64,000 nt of DNA, from assembly GCF_004004565.1 (NCBI RefSeq), contig NZ_SACM01000001.1:1240001-1304000 (forward strand). The letters run 5' to 3'. The DNA comes from Inhella crocodyli. GTDB taxonomy: Bacteria > Pseudomonadota > Gammaproteobacteria > Burkholderiales > Burkholderiaceae_C. A program made the position numbers and the translations under genes. The notes beneath the pieces are model-generated. The model was not told the DNA's origin. It saw only the letters and a program-made list of their open reading frames with translations, and did no database searches. The number at the start of each line of letters is the position of its first letter. Position 1 is the stretch's first letter. Below, piece after piece: positions 15,476 through 23,763 of the stretch.

Positions 15476-17035
15476 ATGACCCCAAACCCGTCCGACCGCG
15501 TCAGCTGGGCCGAGGCCCTGCTGCTGCTCAGCGTCTTCCTCATCGCCGCCTGCGGCCTGGCCTACGAGCTGGCGGCCGGCGCGCTGGCCAGTTACCTGCT
15601 GGGCGACTCGGTGCTGCAGTTCAGCACGGTCATTGGCAGCTACCTGTTCGCGCTGGGCATCGGCTCCTTCCTGAGCCGGTTTGTCGAGCGCCAGTTGGTC
15701 GCCCAGTTCCTGGGCATCGAGCTGCTCGTGGCCGTGCTGGGCGGCCTGCTGCCCATGGCGCTGTTTGCCGCGCACAGCCTGCTGCCACCCGGCGCCGAGA
15801 CCGCGTTCCGCGTGCTGCTGTACGCCATGGTGCTGCTGGTGGGCACGCTGGTGGGACTGGAGATCCCGCTCATCCTGCGCATCCTCAAAACGCACGCCGG
15901 GGGCGAACGCGGTTCGCTGCGCGAGCTCGTCAGCCAGGTGCTGACCTTCGACTACCTCGGGGCCCTGCTGGTGGCCCTGGCCTTCCCCCTGCTGTTGGTG
16001 CCGCACCTGGGTCTGGTGCGAACCGGCCTGTTCTTCGGGCTGATGAACTGGGGCGTGGCGGTTTGGGCTTGGTGGATGTTCCGCGGCCAACTGCGCGCAC
16101 GCTCGTGGTTGGCCGCCGGCGGGGCCCTGGCCCTGGCCGTGCTGCTGTTGGCCTGGGCGGGGGCCGAGCGCCTGACCAGCTGGGCGGAGCAGCGCTTCTA
16201 CGGCGAACCCATGGTGCTGCAGCAAAGCAGCCCTTACCAGCGGGTCGTCGTCACCCATGGCCGCACCGGCGTCAAGCTCTACTTGAACGGCAACCTGCAG
16301 TTCCACGAGCGCGACGAGTACCGTTACCACGAGGCCTTGGTGCACCCGGCCATGGCCGCGCACGGCGCGCCCAAGCGCGTGCTGGTGCTGGGCGGCGGCG
16401 ACGGCATGGCCGTGCGCGAGATCCTCAAGTACCCGAGCGTGGAGCAGGTCACCCTGGTCGAGCTCGACAGCCAAATCACCGCCCTGTTCCGGCGCATGCC
16501 CTTGCTCACCCGGCTCAACGGCGACGCGCTGAACCACCCCAAGGTGCGCGTGGTCCACGCCGACGCCTACCAGTGGCTGGAAACGCAGCCGGGGCAGGGC
16601 TTCGACGTCGTCATCGCCGACTTTCCCGATCCCAGCAACCATGCGCTGGCCAAGCTCTACAGCACCAGCTTCTACCAACGCGTGATGGAGCACCTGAACG
16701 CGAGCGGCTACCTGGTGGTGCAAAGCACCTCGCCCCTGGTGGCGCGGCACAGCTTCTGGACGGTGGTCGACACCCTGGAGGCCGTGGGCTTGCGCACCGC
16801 CCCGTACCACGCCCACGTGCCCAGCTTTGGCGAATGGGGCTTCGTGCTGGCCGGCCAGCGACCTTGGCAGCCCCCCTCGCAACTGCCTGCGGGATTGCGC
16901 TTCCTGAACGCCACCGGCTTGCCCTTGATGCTGGACTTCCCGCCCGACATGGACCGCGTGCCCGGGGGCGTCAACCGCCTGAGCGACCCGGTGCTGGTCG
17001 AGCACTTCCAACGCGAATGGGGCGCGGTGCATTGA
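15476..17035 (+). CDS. Membrane-fused polyamine aminopropyltransferase (spermidine-synthase-like)
   Basis: 519-residue protein. The N-terminal ~230 residues contain about seven hydrophobic helices. The C-terminal half is a spermidine-synthase fold with YRYHEALVHP, the AdoMet-site motif VLVLGGGDGMAVREIL, the acidic LVELDS, and the aminopropyltransfer motif IADFPDPSN. It should transfer an aminopropyl group from decarboxylated AdoMet to an amine near the membrane. Cytosolic SpeE is about 280-310 residues and lacks the membrane part. The ATG at 15476 lacks a good Shine-Dalgarno; upstream in-frame sequence is GC-repeat-derived and unlikely to be coding. speD, which makes the donor, lies 2.2 kb away on the other strand. 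Confidence 0.88.
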   Translation: MTPNPSDRVSWAEALLLLSVFLIAACGLAYELAAGALASYLLGDSVLQFSTVIGSYLFALGIGSFLSRFVERQLVAQFLGIELLVAVLGGLLPMALFAAHSLLPPGAETAFRVLLYAMVLLVGTLVGLEIPLILRILKTHAGGERGSLRELVSQVLTFDYLGALLVALAFPLLLVPHLGLVRTGLFFGLMNWGVAVWAWWMFRGQLRARSWLAAGGALALAVLLLAWAGAERLTSWAEQRFYGEPMVLQQSSPYQRVVVTHGRTGVKLYLNGNLQFHERDEYRYHEALVHPAMAAHGAPKRVLVLGGGDGMAVREILKYPSVEQVTLVELDSQITALFRRMPLLTRLNGDALNHPKVRVVHADAYQWLETQPGQGFDVVIADFPDPSNHALAKLYSTSFYQRVMEHLNASGYLVVQSTSPLVARHSFWTVVDTLEAVGLRTAPYHAHVPSFGEWGFVLAGQRPWQPPSQLPAGLRFLNATGLPLMLDFPPDMDRVPGGVNRLSDPVLVEHFQREWGAVH

Positions 17036-17270
17036 ACCTAACAACGGCCGTTGACCGCTTGATTCCGCATGCAAGTCCTTGATCGCTCCCCCCTCGGCGC
17101 TCACGCCCAACTTGACCGTTGGGGTGAGCGCGCTGCACGACCGATTGCACCGCGCTGTGGCGCGCCGGCGGCCTTGCTCAGCCTCGCGGGCATGGGCCCG
17201 CAGCGTCTTCGCGCCTTGCTGGCGCACCGCATCACGGCGCACTCGGCCGTGTCCAACCGCCGTTTCTAGG
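17036..17270. other. Intergenic region without a recognised gene
   Basis: This stretch separates the aminopropyltransferase from the FAD enzyme. Short open frames here look random, and I found no promoter or terminator that I would defend. Confidence 0.4.
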
Positions 17271-18827
17271 TTGAAGCGCCGCCACGCCCTGGCCCTGCCA
17301 CTGCTGCCCCTGGCCGCCTGCCAGCGGCCCAGCCGTGGGCTGGACGTGGCCTGGCTCGGCCCCGACCCCGCTCGCGCCCACGCGCTGCGCGCTGCCGCGC
17401 CCAAGGGCAGCGCCCGGCAGCGCCGCGCCCAGGTGGTGGTGGTGGGCGCCGGCGTGGCCGGGCTCACGGCCGCCCGCCTGCTGCGGGCGCGGGGCGTGGA
17501 CGTGGCGCTGATCGAGTGGGACCTGCAGGCCGGCGGCAACAGCCAAGGCGGCCAGGTTCGCGGCCTGCCCTGCCCGCTAGGCGCGCACTACCTGCCCCAG
17601 CCCGGCACGGAGCTGCCCGAGCTGCAGGACTTGCTGGTCGAGCTCGGCGCGGCCCAGCGCGTGGCCGGCCGCTGGCAAGCCCACGAGGCGCTGCAGGTGC
17701 ATGCCCCGTCCGAGCGCCTGTACGACGGCCACGCCTGGCAGCCTGGGCTGCTGCCGCCGACCGAGGACGCGGCCGCCCTGGCCCAGCGCCGCCGCTTTGC
17801 GCTTCGCGTGCGCGAGGCCCAACGCCGCATCGGCTTTGGCCTGCCCACGCACCGCGCGCCGTGGACGCCCGCCCATGCGGCGCTCGACGCCGAGCCCTTC
17901 GACGCCTGGCTCCACCGGGAGGGCCTCGACGAGCCGGGCCTGCGCTGGTACCTGGACTACTGCTGCCGCGACGACTACGGCGCCGGCAGCGCGACCGTGT
18001 CGGCCTGGGCCGGCCTGCAGTACTTCGCCAGCCGCCACGGCTTCCACGCCCCGGGCGACGAGGACGATGACCCCCACGCCGCCGCACCCCCGGTGCTCAC
18101 CGCGCCCGACGGCAACGCTTGGCTGGTGCGCGGCCTGGCCCGCGAGCTGGGCGAGTCGCTTCATTTGCAGCGCTTGGCGGTGCAACTCGACGAGGAGCGA
18201 CACGGCGTACGCCTGCGCTGCATCGGGCCCGACGGCCTGGAAGAGTGGCGGGCGGCGCAGGCCATCGTCGCCACGCCCCTGTTCATCGCCCAACGCCTGC
18301 TACGCCAGCCCCCGGCAGCGCTCTCGGCGGTGGCGCTGCCACGGGCCCCATGGCTGGTGGCGAACCTGTGGCTCGACGGCCCCCTGGCCCCCCGGGTGGG
18401 CGCACCGGCCGCATGGGACAACGTGGTGCGCGACAGCCCCACCCTGGGCTACGTGAACGCGCAGCACCAAAGCCTGGACCCGCGTCCCGGGCCGCAGGTG
18501 CTGAGCCTGTACTGGGCCCTGCCCCAGGCCGACCGCCAACGCTTGCTGGACGCACCGGCCTCGGCCTGGGCCGATCGCGCGGTCGCGGCGCTGACCCCCA
18601 CGCACCCCGACCTCCTGCAACGCCTGCAGGCCGTGCGCTTGACCCGCTGGGGCCACGCCATGGCCGTGCCCGTGCCAGGCGTGCGCGCCCAGGTGGCCCA
18701 AGGGGCGCTGGCGGCCTTGCGCAGTGCACGCGGGCGGGTGCGTTTCGCGCACGCCGACCTGGCCGGCTACTCGGTGTTCGAAGAGGCCTTCTACGCCGGC
18801 CGGGCCGCGGCCGCCGGCCTGGCATGA
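17271..18827 (+). CDS. FAD-dependent oxidoreductase (amine-oxidase-like), probably exported lipoprotein
   Basis: 518-residue flavoprotein. The N terminus (KRRHALALPLLPLAAC) looks like a signal peptide with a twin arginine and a lipobox Cys. The FAD Rossmann motif VVVVGAGVAGLTAARLL follows near residue 55, then the GG-containing second FAD contact (QAGGNSQGG). The family resembles flavin-containing amine oxidases and phytoene-desaturase-like NAD(P)-binding proteins; I cannot see a decisive substrate motif. The start is uncertain: no ATG fits, and TTG at 17271 was chosen for the signal peptide. Position after the aminopropyltransferase suggests it oxidises the amine product, which is inference. 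The stop is one base from the convergent arsR stop. Confidence 0.75.
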   Translation: MKRRHALALPLLPLAACQRPSRGLDVAWLGPDPARAHALRAAAPKGSARQRRAQVVVVGAGVAGLTAARLLRARGVDVALIEWDLQAGGNSQGGQVRGLPCPLGAHYLPQPGTELPELQDLLVELGAAQRVAGRWQAHEALQVHAPSERLYDGHAWQPGLLPPTEDAAALAQRRRFALRVREAQRRIGFGLPTHRAPWTPAHAALDAEPFDAWLHREGLDEPGLRWYLDYCCRDDYGAGSATVSAWAGLQYFASRHGFHAPGDEDDDPHAAAPPVLTAPDGNAWLVRGLARELGESLHLQRLAVQLDEERHGVRLRCIGPDGLEEWRAAQAIVATPLFIAQRLLRQPPAALSAVALPRAPWLVANLWLDGPLAPRVGAPAAWDNVVRDSPTLGYVNAQHQSLDPRPGPQVLSLYWALPQADRQRLLDAPASAWADRAVAALTPTHPDLLQRLQAVRLTRWGHAMAVPVPGVRAQVAQGALAALRSARGRVRFAHADLAGYSVFEEAFYAGRAAAAGLA

Positions 18828-18828
18828 G

Positions 18829-19137
18829 TCAACCGAGGGTGCGCAACTCCTGGGCCCAGCGTTCGATCAACTCGATCGCCGGCTCGGCGGTCAGGAAGTG
18901 AAAGTTCTCCGTCCCCTGCTGCCGAACCTCGACCAAGCCGGCCTGCCGCAAGATCTTCAGGTGGTGCGAAATGGCCGGCCGCGACAGGGGCAAGCGCTCG
19001 GCCAGTTGCCCCACGTTCATTTCCTGGTGCTCGGTCAGGAGCAGCAAAATCTGCTGCCGAGGCGTCTCCGCCATCGCGAAGAACAGCGGCTTGCAATCGG
19101 CAAAGGTCTGGGCGAGCTGCTCAAGGGGTGCGGCCAT
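18829..19137 (-). CDS. ArsR/SmtB-family winged-helix repressor
   Basis: 102-residue transcription factor with a typical ArsR helix-turn-helix (MNVGQLAERLPLSRPAISHH then LKILRQAGLVEVRQQG) and beta wing. It lacks the metal-binding CxC in the recognition region, so it is unlikely to be an arsenic or cadmium sensor; the single Cys is near residue 15. A perfect 10-bp inverted repeat five bases upstream of the ATG is a likely autoregulatory site. It follows speD on the same strand and faces the FAD-enzyme gene, so it may regulate the polyamine locus. Confidence 0.9.
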   Translation of the reverse strand: MAAPLEQLAQTFADCKPLFFAMAETPRQQILLLLTEHQEMNVGQLAERLPLSRPAISHHLKILRQAGLVEVRQQGTENFHFLTAEPAIELIERWAQELRTLG

Positions 19138-19141
19138 TCGG

Positions 19142-19163
19142 TGCGTTCAAAGGTTTGAACGCA
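19142..19163. promoter_or_regulatory. Perfect 22-base palindrome, probable ArsR-family operator
   Basis: TGCGTTCAAA-GG-TTTGAACGCA: ten-base arms with a two-base centre, lying between the speD stop and the arsR start. It has no T-run on either strand, which argues against a terminator. Confidence 0.7.
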
Positions 19164-19205
19164 TTGTGACCCTCAGCTCCGCCGGGTGGGGGGTCTCTGT
19201 GGCCC

Positions 19206-19583
19206 TCAGGCCACCCCGCGGTGCAAGGCCTGCACGCGCGACTTCGCCGGTGCAAACGCCGCCACCAGACGCTCCATCAAGGCCTGGGCCTTGGCCGAGT
19301 TGTCTTGGCCGAGGTTGCAGACGTACACGTCCAAGGTCACCCCGCCCTGCTCGGGCCAGGTGTGCACGGCCACGTGGCTCTCGGCCAGCAACACCACGCC
19401 GGTGATGCCGGCCGGCTCGCCCGGCTTCGCCGGCTCGAAGGCGTGAAAGCGCTCGGCCACGGAGCAAAGGCCCACGGCGTGTACGGCGTCCACGCACAAG
19501 GCCCGCAAGGCGTCCACCTGGGTCATGGCCGCCGCGTGCGGATCGCAGCCACGCAGGTCGGCGCAAAGGTGCAGGCCTTGCAT
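19206..19583 (-). CDS. speD: S-adenosylmethionine decarboxylase proenzyme (prokaryotic class 1)
   Basis: Pyruvoyl enzyme that makes decarboxylated AdoMet, the aminopropyl donor for spermidine-type synthases. The 125-residue length fits the short SpeD/SpeH class. LLAESHVAVHTWPE near the middle carries the self-cleavage Glu-Ser that yields the pyruvoyl group, plus the conserved His; the downstream Cys in VYVCNLGQ is also conserved. It sits 14 bases after moaD in the alaT-hom-thrC-moeA-moaD operon, where Burkholderiales usually have moaE. Its functional partner is probably the membrane aminopropyltransferase 2.2 kb away. Confidence 0.93.
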   Translation of the reverse strand: MQGLHLCADLRGCDPHAAAMTQVDALRALCVDAVHAVGLCSVAERFHAFEPAKPGEPAGITGVVLLAESHVAVHTWPEQGGVTLDVYVCNLGQDNSAKAQALMERLVAAFAPAKSRVQALHRGVA

Positions 19584-19597
19584 GGGGGCGGCGCGCC

Positions 19598-19846
19598 TCA
19601 ACCGCCGGTCACGGGCGGGAAGAAGGCGACCTCGTCCCCGTCCGCGAGCAGCGCCGATTCCTCGGCCATCTGCTGGTTCAGCGCGCACCGCAGGAATTGC
19701 GAGCGGTCCAAGGCTTGGGCGTGCGCCCCGCCCTGGGCGATCAAGGCGTCGCGCAGTTGCCCCAGGCTTTGGCCGGGCACGAAAGGCCGCAACTCTTGCG
19801 GGCCGAGTTGCTCGCGCAAGCGGGCGAAGTACTTCAGGGTCAGCAC
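19598..19846 (-). CDS. moaD: Molybdopterin synthase sulfur-carrier subunit MoaD
   Basis: 82-residue ubiquitin-like sulfur carrier of molybdenum cofactor synthesis. It ends in the diagnostic Gly-Gly (PPVTGG), which is thiocarboxylated. The start is GTG at 19846, seven bases inside the 3' end of moeA. The protein LTLKYFARLREQLG is a standard N terminus. Its partner MoaE is not found in this window. Confidence 0.93.
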   Translation of the reverse strand: MLTLKYFARLREQLGPQELRPFVPGQSLGQLRDALIAQGGAHAQALDRSQFLRCALNQQMAEESALLADGDEVAFFPPVTGG

Positions 19847-21057
19847 GTCAGGTCAGAAAGCCACAGGGCCTCGAGCGTATCGCCCGGCTGCACCGTCTGC
19901 CCCGGCGCCAGCACGGCCAGCGCATCGGCGAAGGCCAGGCTGCTGAGCACGCCCGAGCCCTGGTTGGGGTAGAGGGCCAGCGTGCCGCCTTCGCTCAGGC
20001 GAACCCGCACGAACTCCTCGCGCTTGGGATCGGCCTTGGGCCAGGCAAAGGCCGCCGGCAAGCGCAAGCGCGCGGGCTCGGCTTGGGCCGCGCCCATGCG
20101 CGCCAGCAACAAGGGCCGGGCCAGCAGCAAGAAGGTGACGAAGCTCGAAACCGGGTTGCCCGGCAGGCCGACGAACAGGGCCTCGCTGCCATCGGCACGG
20201 CGCACCGCCCCGTGCGCGAAGGGCTTGCCCGGCTTGATGGCCACTTGCCACAGGTCCAAACGGCCCAAGGCCTGCACCGCGGGCTTGACGTGGTCTTCCT
20301 CGCCCACCGACACCCCACCGCTGGTGACGATGACATCGGCCTGGGCGGCGGCCCTTTGCAAAGCGTCCTGCGTCGCGTCCAGGCGGTCGGGCACCAGGCC
20401 CAGGTCTTGCACCTCCGCCCCGAGGCCTTCCAGCAGCGCGCGCAGGGTGAATCGGTTGCTGTTGTAAATCGCGCCCGGAGGCAAGGGCTCGCCCGGCATG
20501 ACCAACTCGTCGCCGGTGCTGAACAGTGCCACGCGCAAGCGGCGGCGCACGCTCAGGCGCGCCAAGCCCACCGAGGCCGCGAGCCCCAGCGCGGCCGCGT
20601 TGAGCCGCGTCCCGGCTGGCAGCACGGTGGCGCCGGCTTGGATGTCTTCGCCCCGGCGGCGGATGTGCTGGCCGGGGCGCACGTCGCCCGGTGCCTGCAC
20701 CCAGGACTGGCCGGCGTCGTCGGTGCGGACGTGGCAGTGCTCTTGCATCACCACGGCGTCGGCACCCGGGGGGATCGTGGCGCCGGTGAACACGCGCGCC
20801 GCCGTGCCATCGACCAGCGCCTCGGGCCAGTGCCCGGCCGGCACGCGCTGGCTCACGGGGAGTTCGCGGCCGACCTCGGCCGCGCGCAGCGCGTAGCCGT
20901 CCATGGCGGCGTTGTCGGCCGGTGGCACGTCCAGCGTGGACGCCACGTCGGCCGCCAGCACCCGGCCCAGGCACTGCGCCGTGGGCAGGGTCTCGACCTC
21001 GGCGACCGCCGTCACGCCGGCCAGCAAGCGCTGCAGCGCCTCAGCGCGCGTCAACAT
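19840..21057 (-). CDS. moeA: Molybdopterin molybdotransferase MoeA
   Basis: Inserts molybdate into adenylated molybdopterin. The 405-residue protein has the MoeA N domain (PPADNAAMDGYAL), RVFTGATIPPGADAVV, the molybdopterin-binding MoCF domain (VALFSTGDELV, IVTSGGVSVGEEDHV), the GLPGNPVSSFV loop and a C-terminal barrel. Start ATG 21057 is preferred because MLTRAEALQRLL is the usual N terminus; GTG at 21075 is an alternative. Either start overlaps the thrC 3' end. The operon continues into moaD. Confidence 0.94.
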   Translation of the reverse strand: MLTRAEALQRLLAGVTAVAEVETLPTAQCLGRVLAADVASTLDVPPADNAAMDGYALRAAEVGRELPVSQRVPAGHWPEALVDGTAARVFTGATIPPGADAVVMQEHCHVRTDDAGQSWVQAPGDVRPGQHIRRRGEDIQAGATVLPAGTRLNAAALGLAASVGLARLSVRRRLRVALFSTGDELVMPGEPLPPGAIYNSNRFTLRALLEGLGAEVQDLGLVPDRLDATQDALQRAAAQADVIVTSGGVSVGEEDHVKPAVQALGRLDLWQVAIKPGKPFAHGAVRRADGSEALFVGLPGNPVSSFVTFLLLARPLLLARMGAAQAEPARLRLPAAFAWPKADPKREEFVRVRLSEGGTLALYPNQGSGVLSSLAFADALAVLAPGQTVQPGDTLEALWLSDLTC

Positions 21058-22447
21058 GGGCGTCGATGAAGGCACGCACGGCCTGCACGTCGTTGTCGAT
21101 CACGGTCACGCGCTTGGGCAGGGCCTCGATGCCGTCCAGGCCGGCCGGGCGAGGCGGCTCCTGGCCCGTCGCCTCGCGCAAGGTCTCGGCGAACTTGGCC
21201 GGCAGCGCCGTCTCCAGCACGATCATGGGCACGCCGGCTTGCCGGCGCTCCAGCGCCACCTTCAAGCCGTCGGCCGTGTGCGGGTCGACCAGGCGCCCGT
21301 AGCGCTGCTGGCAGGTGCGAATCGTGGCCAGGCGATCGGCGTGGCTGCTGCGACCCGAGGCGAAGGCGTAGCGCCCCTCGACCGAGGCCCTCTCAGCCGC
21401 ACTCAGCTCAAACGAAGGGGACGTGAAGGCCGATTGAACCCGCGCGCCGTCGCGGCCGAACAGGTCGGCGATGAAGCGCTCGAAGTTGCTGGCCTTGCTG
21501 ATGTCCATGCTCGGGCTGCTGGTCGCGTGCGTTTGCGCCGCGCCGCGGGGCGCGTAGCGCCCGGTGCGGAAGAACTCGTCCAGCACATCGTTCTCGTTGG
21601 TGGCCACCACCAGCTGCGCGATCGGCAGGCCCATCTGCCGCGCCACGTGGCCGGCGCACACGTTGCCGAAGTTGCCACTGGGCACGGTGAAGCTCACGCG
21701 CTCGTCGTTGGACTTCGTTGCCGCGAAATAGCCCGCAAAGTAGTACACGACCTGGGCCAACAAGCGCGCCCAGTTGATGCTGTTGACCGTGCCGATGCGA
21801 CGGCTCTTCTTGAACCCCAAGTCGTTCGACACCGCCTTGACGATGTCCTGGCAGTCGTCGAACACGCCGCGCACCGCGAGGTTGTGGATGTTCGCGTCTT
21901 GCAGGCTGAACATCTGCGCCTGCTGGAAGGCGCTCATGCGGCCGTGCGGGCTGAGCATGAACACGCGCACACCGGCACGGCCGCGCATCGCGTACTCGGC
22001 GGCGCTGCCGGTGTCGCCGCTGGTCGCGCCCAGGATGTTGAGTGCTTCGCCGCGGCGACCCAGCTCGTACTCGAACAAGGCGCCCAGCAACTGCATGGCC
22101 ATGTCCTTGAAGGCCAGCGTGGGCCCGTTGGACAGCTCTTGCAGGTGCAACCCCGGCTCCAGGGTGTGCAGCGGGGTGATCTCGGGCCGGCCGCCGAAGA
22201 CCTCGGCGCGGTAGGTCTGGGCCGTCAAGCGGCGCAGGTCCTCGGCCGGGATGTCGTCGATGTAGAGCGACAGGATTTCGAACGCCAACTCGGCGTAGCT
22301 CAAGGTCCGCCAGCGCGCCAAGGTGGCCGCATCGATCTGCGGGTAGTGCGTGGGCAGGTAGAGGCCACCGTCGTCGGCCAGGCCTTCGAGCAAGATGTCG
22401 CAGAAGCGCTTTTGTGGGCCGCCGCCGCGGGTGGAAACGTACTTCAT
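21041..22447 (-). CDS. thrC: Threonine synthase
   Basis: PLP enzyme converting O-phosphohomoserine to threonine. The 468-residue length and N terminus MKYVSTRGGGPQKRFCDIL fit the long (yeast/enterobacterial-like) class. The PLP Lys is in LAFKDMAMQ and phosphate contacts are in GATSGDTGSAA. The ATG overlaps the hom stop (TGATG), placing it in the alaT-hom-thrC threonine operon. Confidence 0.97.
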   Translation of the reverse strand: MKYVSTRGGGPQKRFCDILLEGLADDGGLYLPTHYPQIDAATLARWRTLSYAELAFEILSLYIDDIPAEDLRRLTAQTYRAEVFGGRPEITPLHTLEPGLHLQELSNGPTLAFKDMAMQLLGALFEYELGRRGEALNILGATSGDTGSAAEYAMRGRAGVRVFMLSPHGRMSAFQQAQMFSLQDANIHNLAVRGVFDDCQDIVKAVSNDLGFKKSRRIGTVNSINWARLLAQVVYYFAGYFAATKSNDERVSFTVPSGNFGNVCAGHVARQMGLPIAQLVVATNENDVLDEFFRTGRYAPRGAAQTHATSSPSMDISKASNFERFIADLFGRDGARVQSAFTSPSFELSAAERASVEGRYAFASGRSSHADRLATIRTCQQRYGRLVDPHTADGLKVALERRQAGVPMIVLETALPAKFAETLREATGQEPPRPAGLDGIEALPKRVTVIDNDVQAVRAFIDAHVDAR

Positions 22448-23763
22448 CAGGCCAACTCTTCCTTGCGGATGCGGGCGATGGGCGCCAGCACCGAGGGCAG
22501 GCTTTGCATGAACTCTTGGGCGCGGTTCATGCGCTCTTCCACGGTCACGTGGGTCAAGATGATCAGGTCGGTCTGGCGCTCGCCCTCCAGGCTTTCACGC
22601 TGCAGCACGGCGTCGATGCTGATGTCGTTCTCGGCCAGGATGGTCGTGATGCGCGAGAGAACGCCGGTTTCGTCGGCCACGCGCAGGCGCAGGTAGTAGG
22701 CGGTGCGCACCCCGTCCATGGGCAAGATGGGGGTGCCCTGCATCTGGTCGGGCTGGAAGGCCAGGTGGGGCACGCGGTGGTCGGGGTCGGCCGTGGCCAG
22801 GCGGGTCACATCGACGATGTCGGCCACCACGCTCGATGCGGTGGGTTCAGCGCCGGCGCCCTTGCCGTAGTACAGCGTGGTGCCCACGGCATCGCCCTGC
22901 ACCATGACGGCGTTCATCGCGCCTTCGACGTTGGCGATCAGGCGCTGCGCCGGCACCAAGGTCGGGTGCACACGCAGCTCGATACCGCCCAATTCATTGC
23001 GGCGGCGCGTGATGCCCAAGAGCTTGATGCGGTAGCCGAGTTGCTCGGCGTACTTGATGTCCACCGCCTGCAACTGGCTGATGCCCTCGACGTGCGCCTT
23101 GGCGAATTGCACCGGGATGCCGAAGGCGATCGCGCTCAGGATGGTGAGCTTGTGCGCCGCGTCCACGCCTTCGATGTCGAAGGTCGGGTCGGCCTCGGCG
23201 TAGCCCAGGCGCTGGGCCTCTTTCAGCACGGTGGCGAAGTCCAGGCCCTTGGCCCGCATCTCGCTCAAGATGAAGTTGGTGGTGCCGTTGATGATGCCGG
23301 CCACCCACTCGATGCGGTTGCCCGCCAGGCTTTCGCGCAGGGCCTTGATGATGGGGATGCCCCCGGCCACGGCGGCCTCGAAGGCCACCATCACGCCCTT
23401 GTCGCGGGCCGACGAGAAGACCTCGTTGCCGTGCACCGCAAGCAGGGCCTTGTTGGCGGTCACCACGTGCTTGCCCGCCGCGATGGCGGCCATCACCACC
23501 TCGCGCGCGACGCCCTCGCCACCGATGAGTTCGACCACGATGTCGATGTCGGGGTCGCGAATGATCTCCATCGGATCGGCGACCACGCGCACGCCCTCGC
23601 CCACCTGGGCGCGGGCCGCGGCCAGATCGCGCCGGCACACGGCGGCGACCTCGATGCGGCGCCCGGCGCGGCGGCTGATTTCCTCTTGGTTGCGCGTCAA
23701 CACTTGGTAGGTGCCGCCGCCGACGGTGCCAAAGCCCAGCAGGCCGACTTTGATGGGTTTCAT
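22447..23763 (-). CDS. hom: Homoserine dehydrogenase
   Basis: NAD(P)-dependent reduction of aspartate semialdehyde to homoserine. The 438-residue protein has the nucleotide motif VGLLGFGTVGGGTY, the catalytic segment VAGIINGTTNFILSEM, EADPTFDIEGVDAAHKL, and a C-terminal ACT domain (about 355-430) for feedback control by threonine. Monofunctional, with no aspartokinase domain. The start overlaps the alaT stop by four bases (ATGA). Confidence 0.97.
   Translation of the reverse strand: MKPIKVGLLGFGTVGGGTYQVLTRNQEEISRRAGRRIEVAAVCRRDLAAARAQVGEGVRVVADPMEIIRDPDIDIVVELIGGEGVAREVVMAAIAAGKHVVTANKALLAVHGNEVFSSARDKGVMVAFEAAVAGGIPIIKALRESLAGNRIEWVAGIINGTTNFILSEMRAKGLDFATVLKEAQRLGYAEADPTFDIEGVDAAHKLTILSAIAFGIPVQFAKAHVEGISQLQAVDIKYAEQLGYRIKLLGITRRRNELGGIELRVHPTLVPAQRLIANVEGAMNAVMVQGDAVGTTLYYGKGAGAEPTASSVVADIVDVTRLATADPDHRVPHLAFQPDQMQGTPILPMDGVRTAYYLRLRVADETGVLSRITTILAENDISIDAVLQRESLEGERQTDLIILTHVTVEERMNRAQEFMQSLPSVLAPIARIRKEELA

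Noticed and set aside
11792-17539. Very long open frame on the minus strand opposite the phasin and SPFH-aminopropyltransferase genes
   Set aside because: It is a GC-rich antisense shadow with His/Gly/Gln-rich low-complexity translation; the plus-strand genes carry recognisable domains.
19142-19163. Reading the perfect palindrome as a terminator of speD
   Set aside because: No T-run on either side, AT-rich arms, and position next to an ArsR start fit an operator better.
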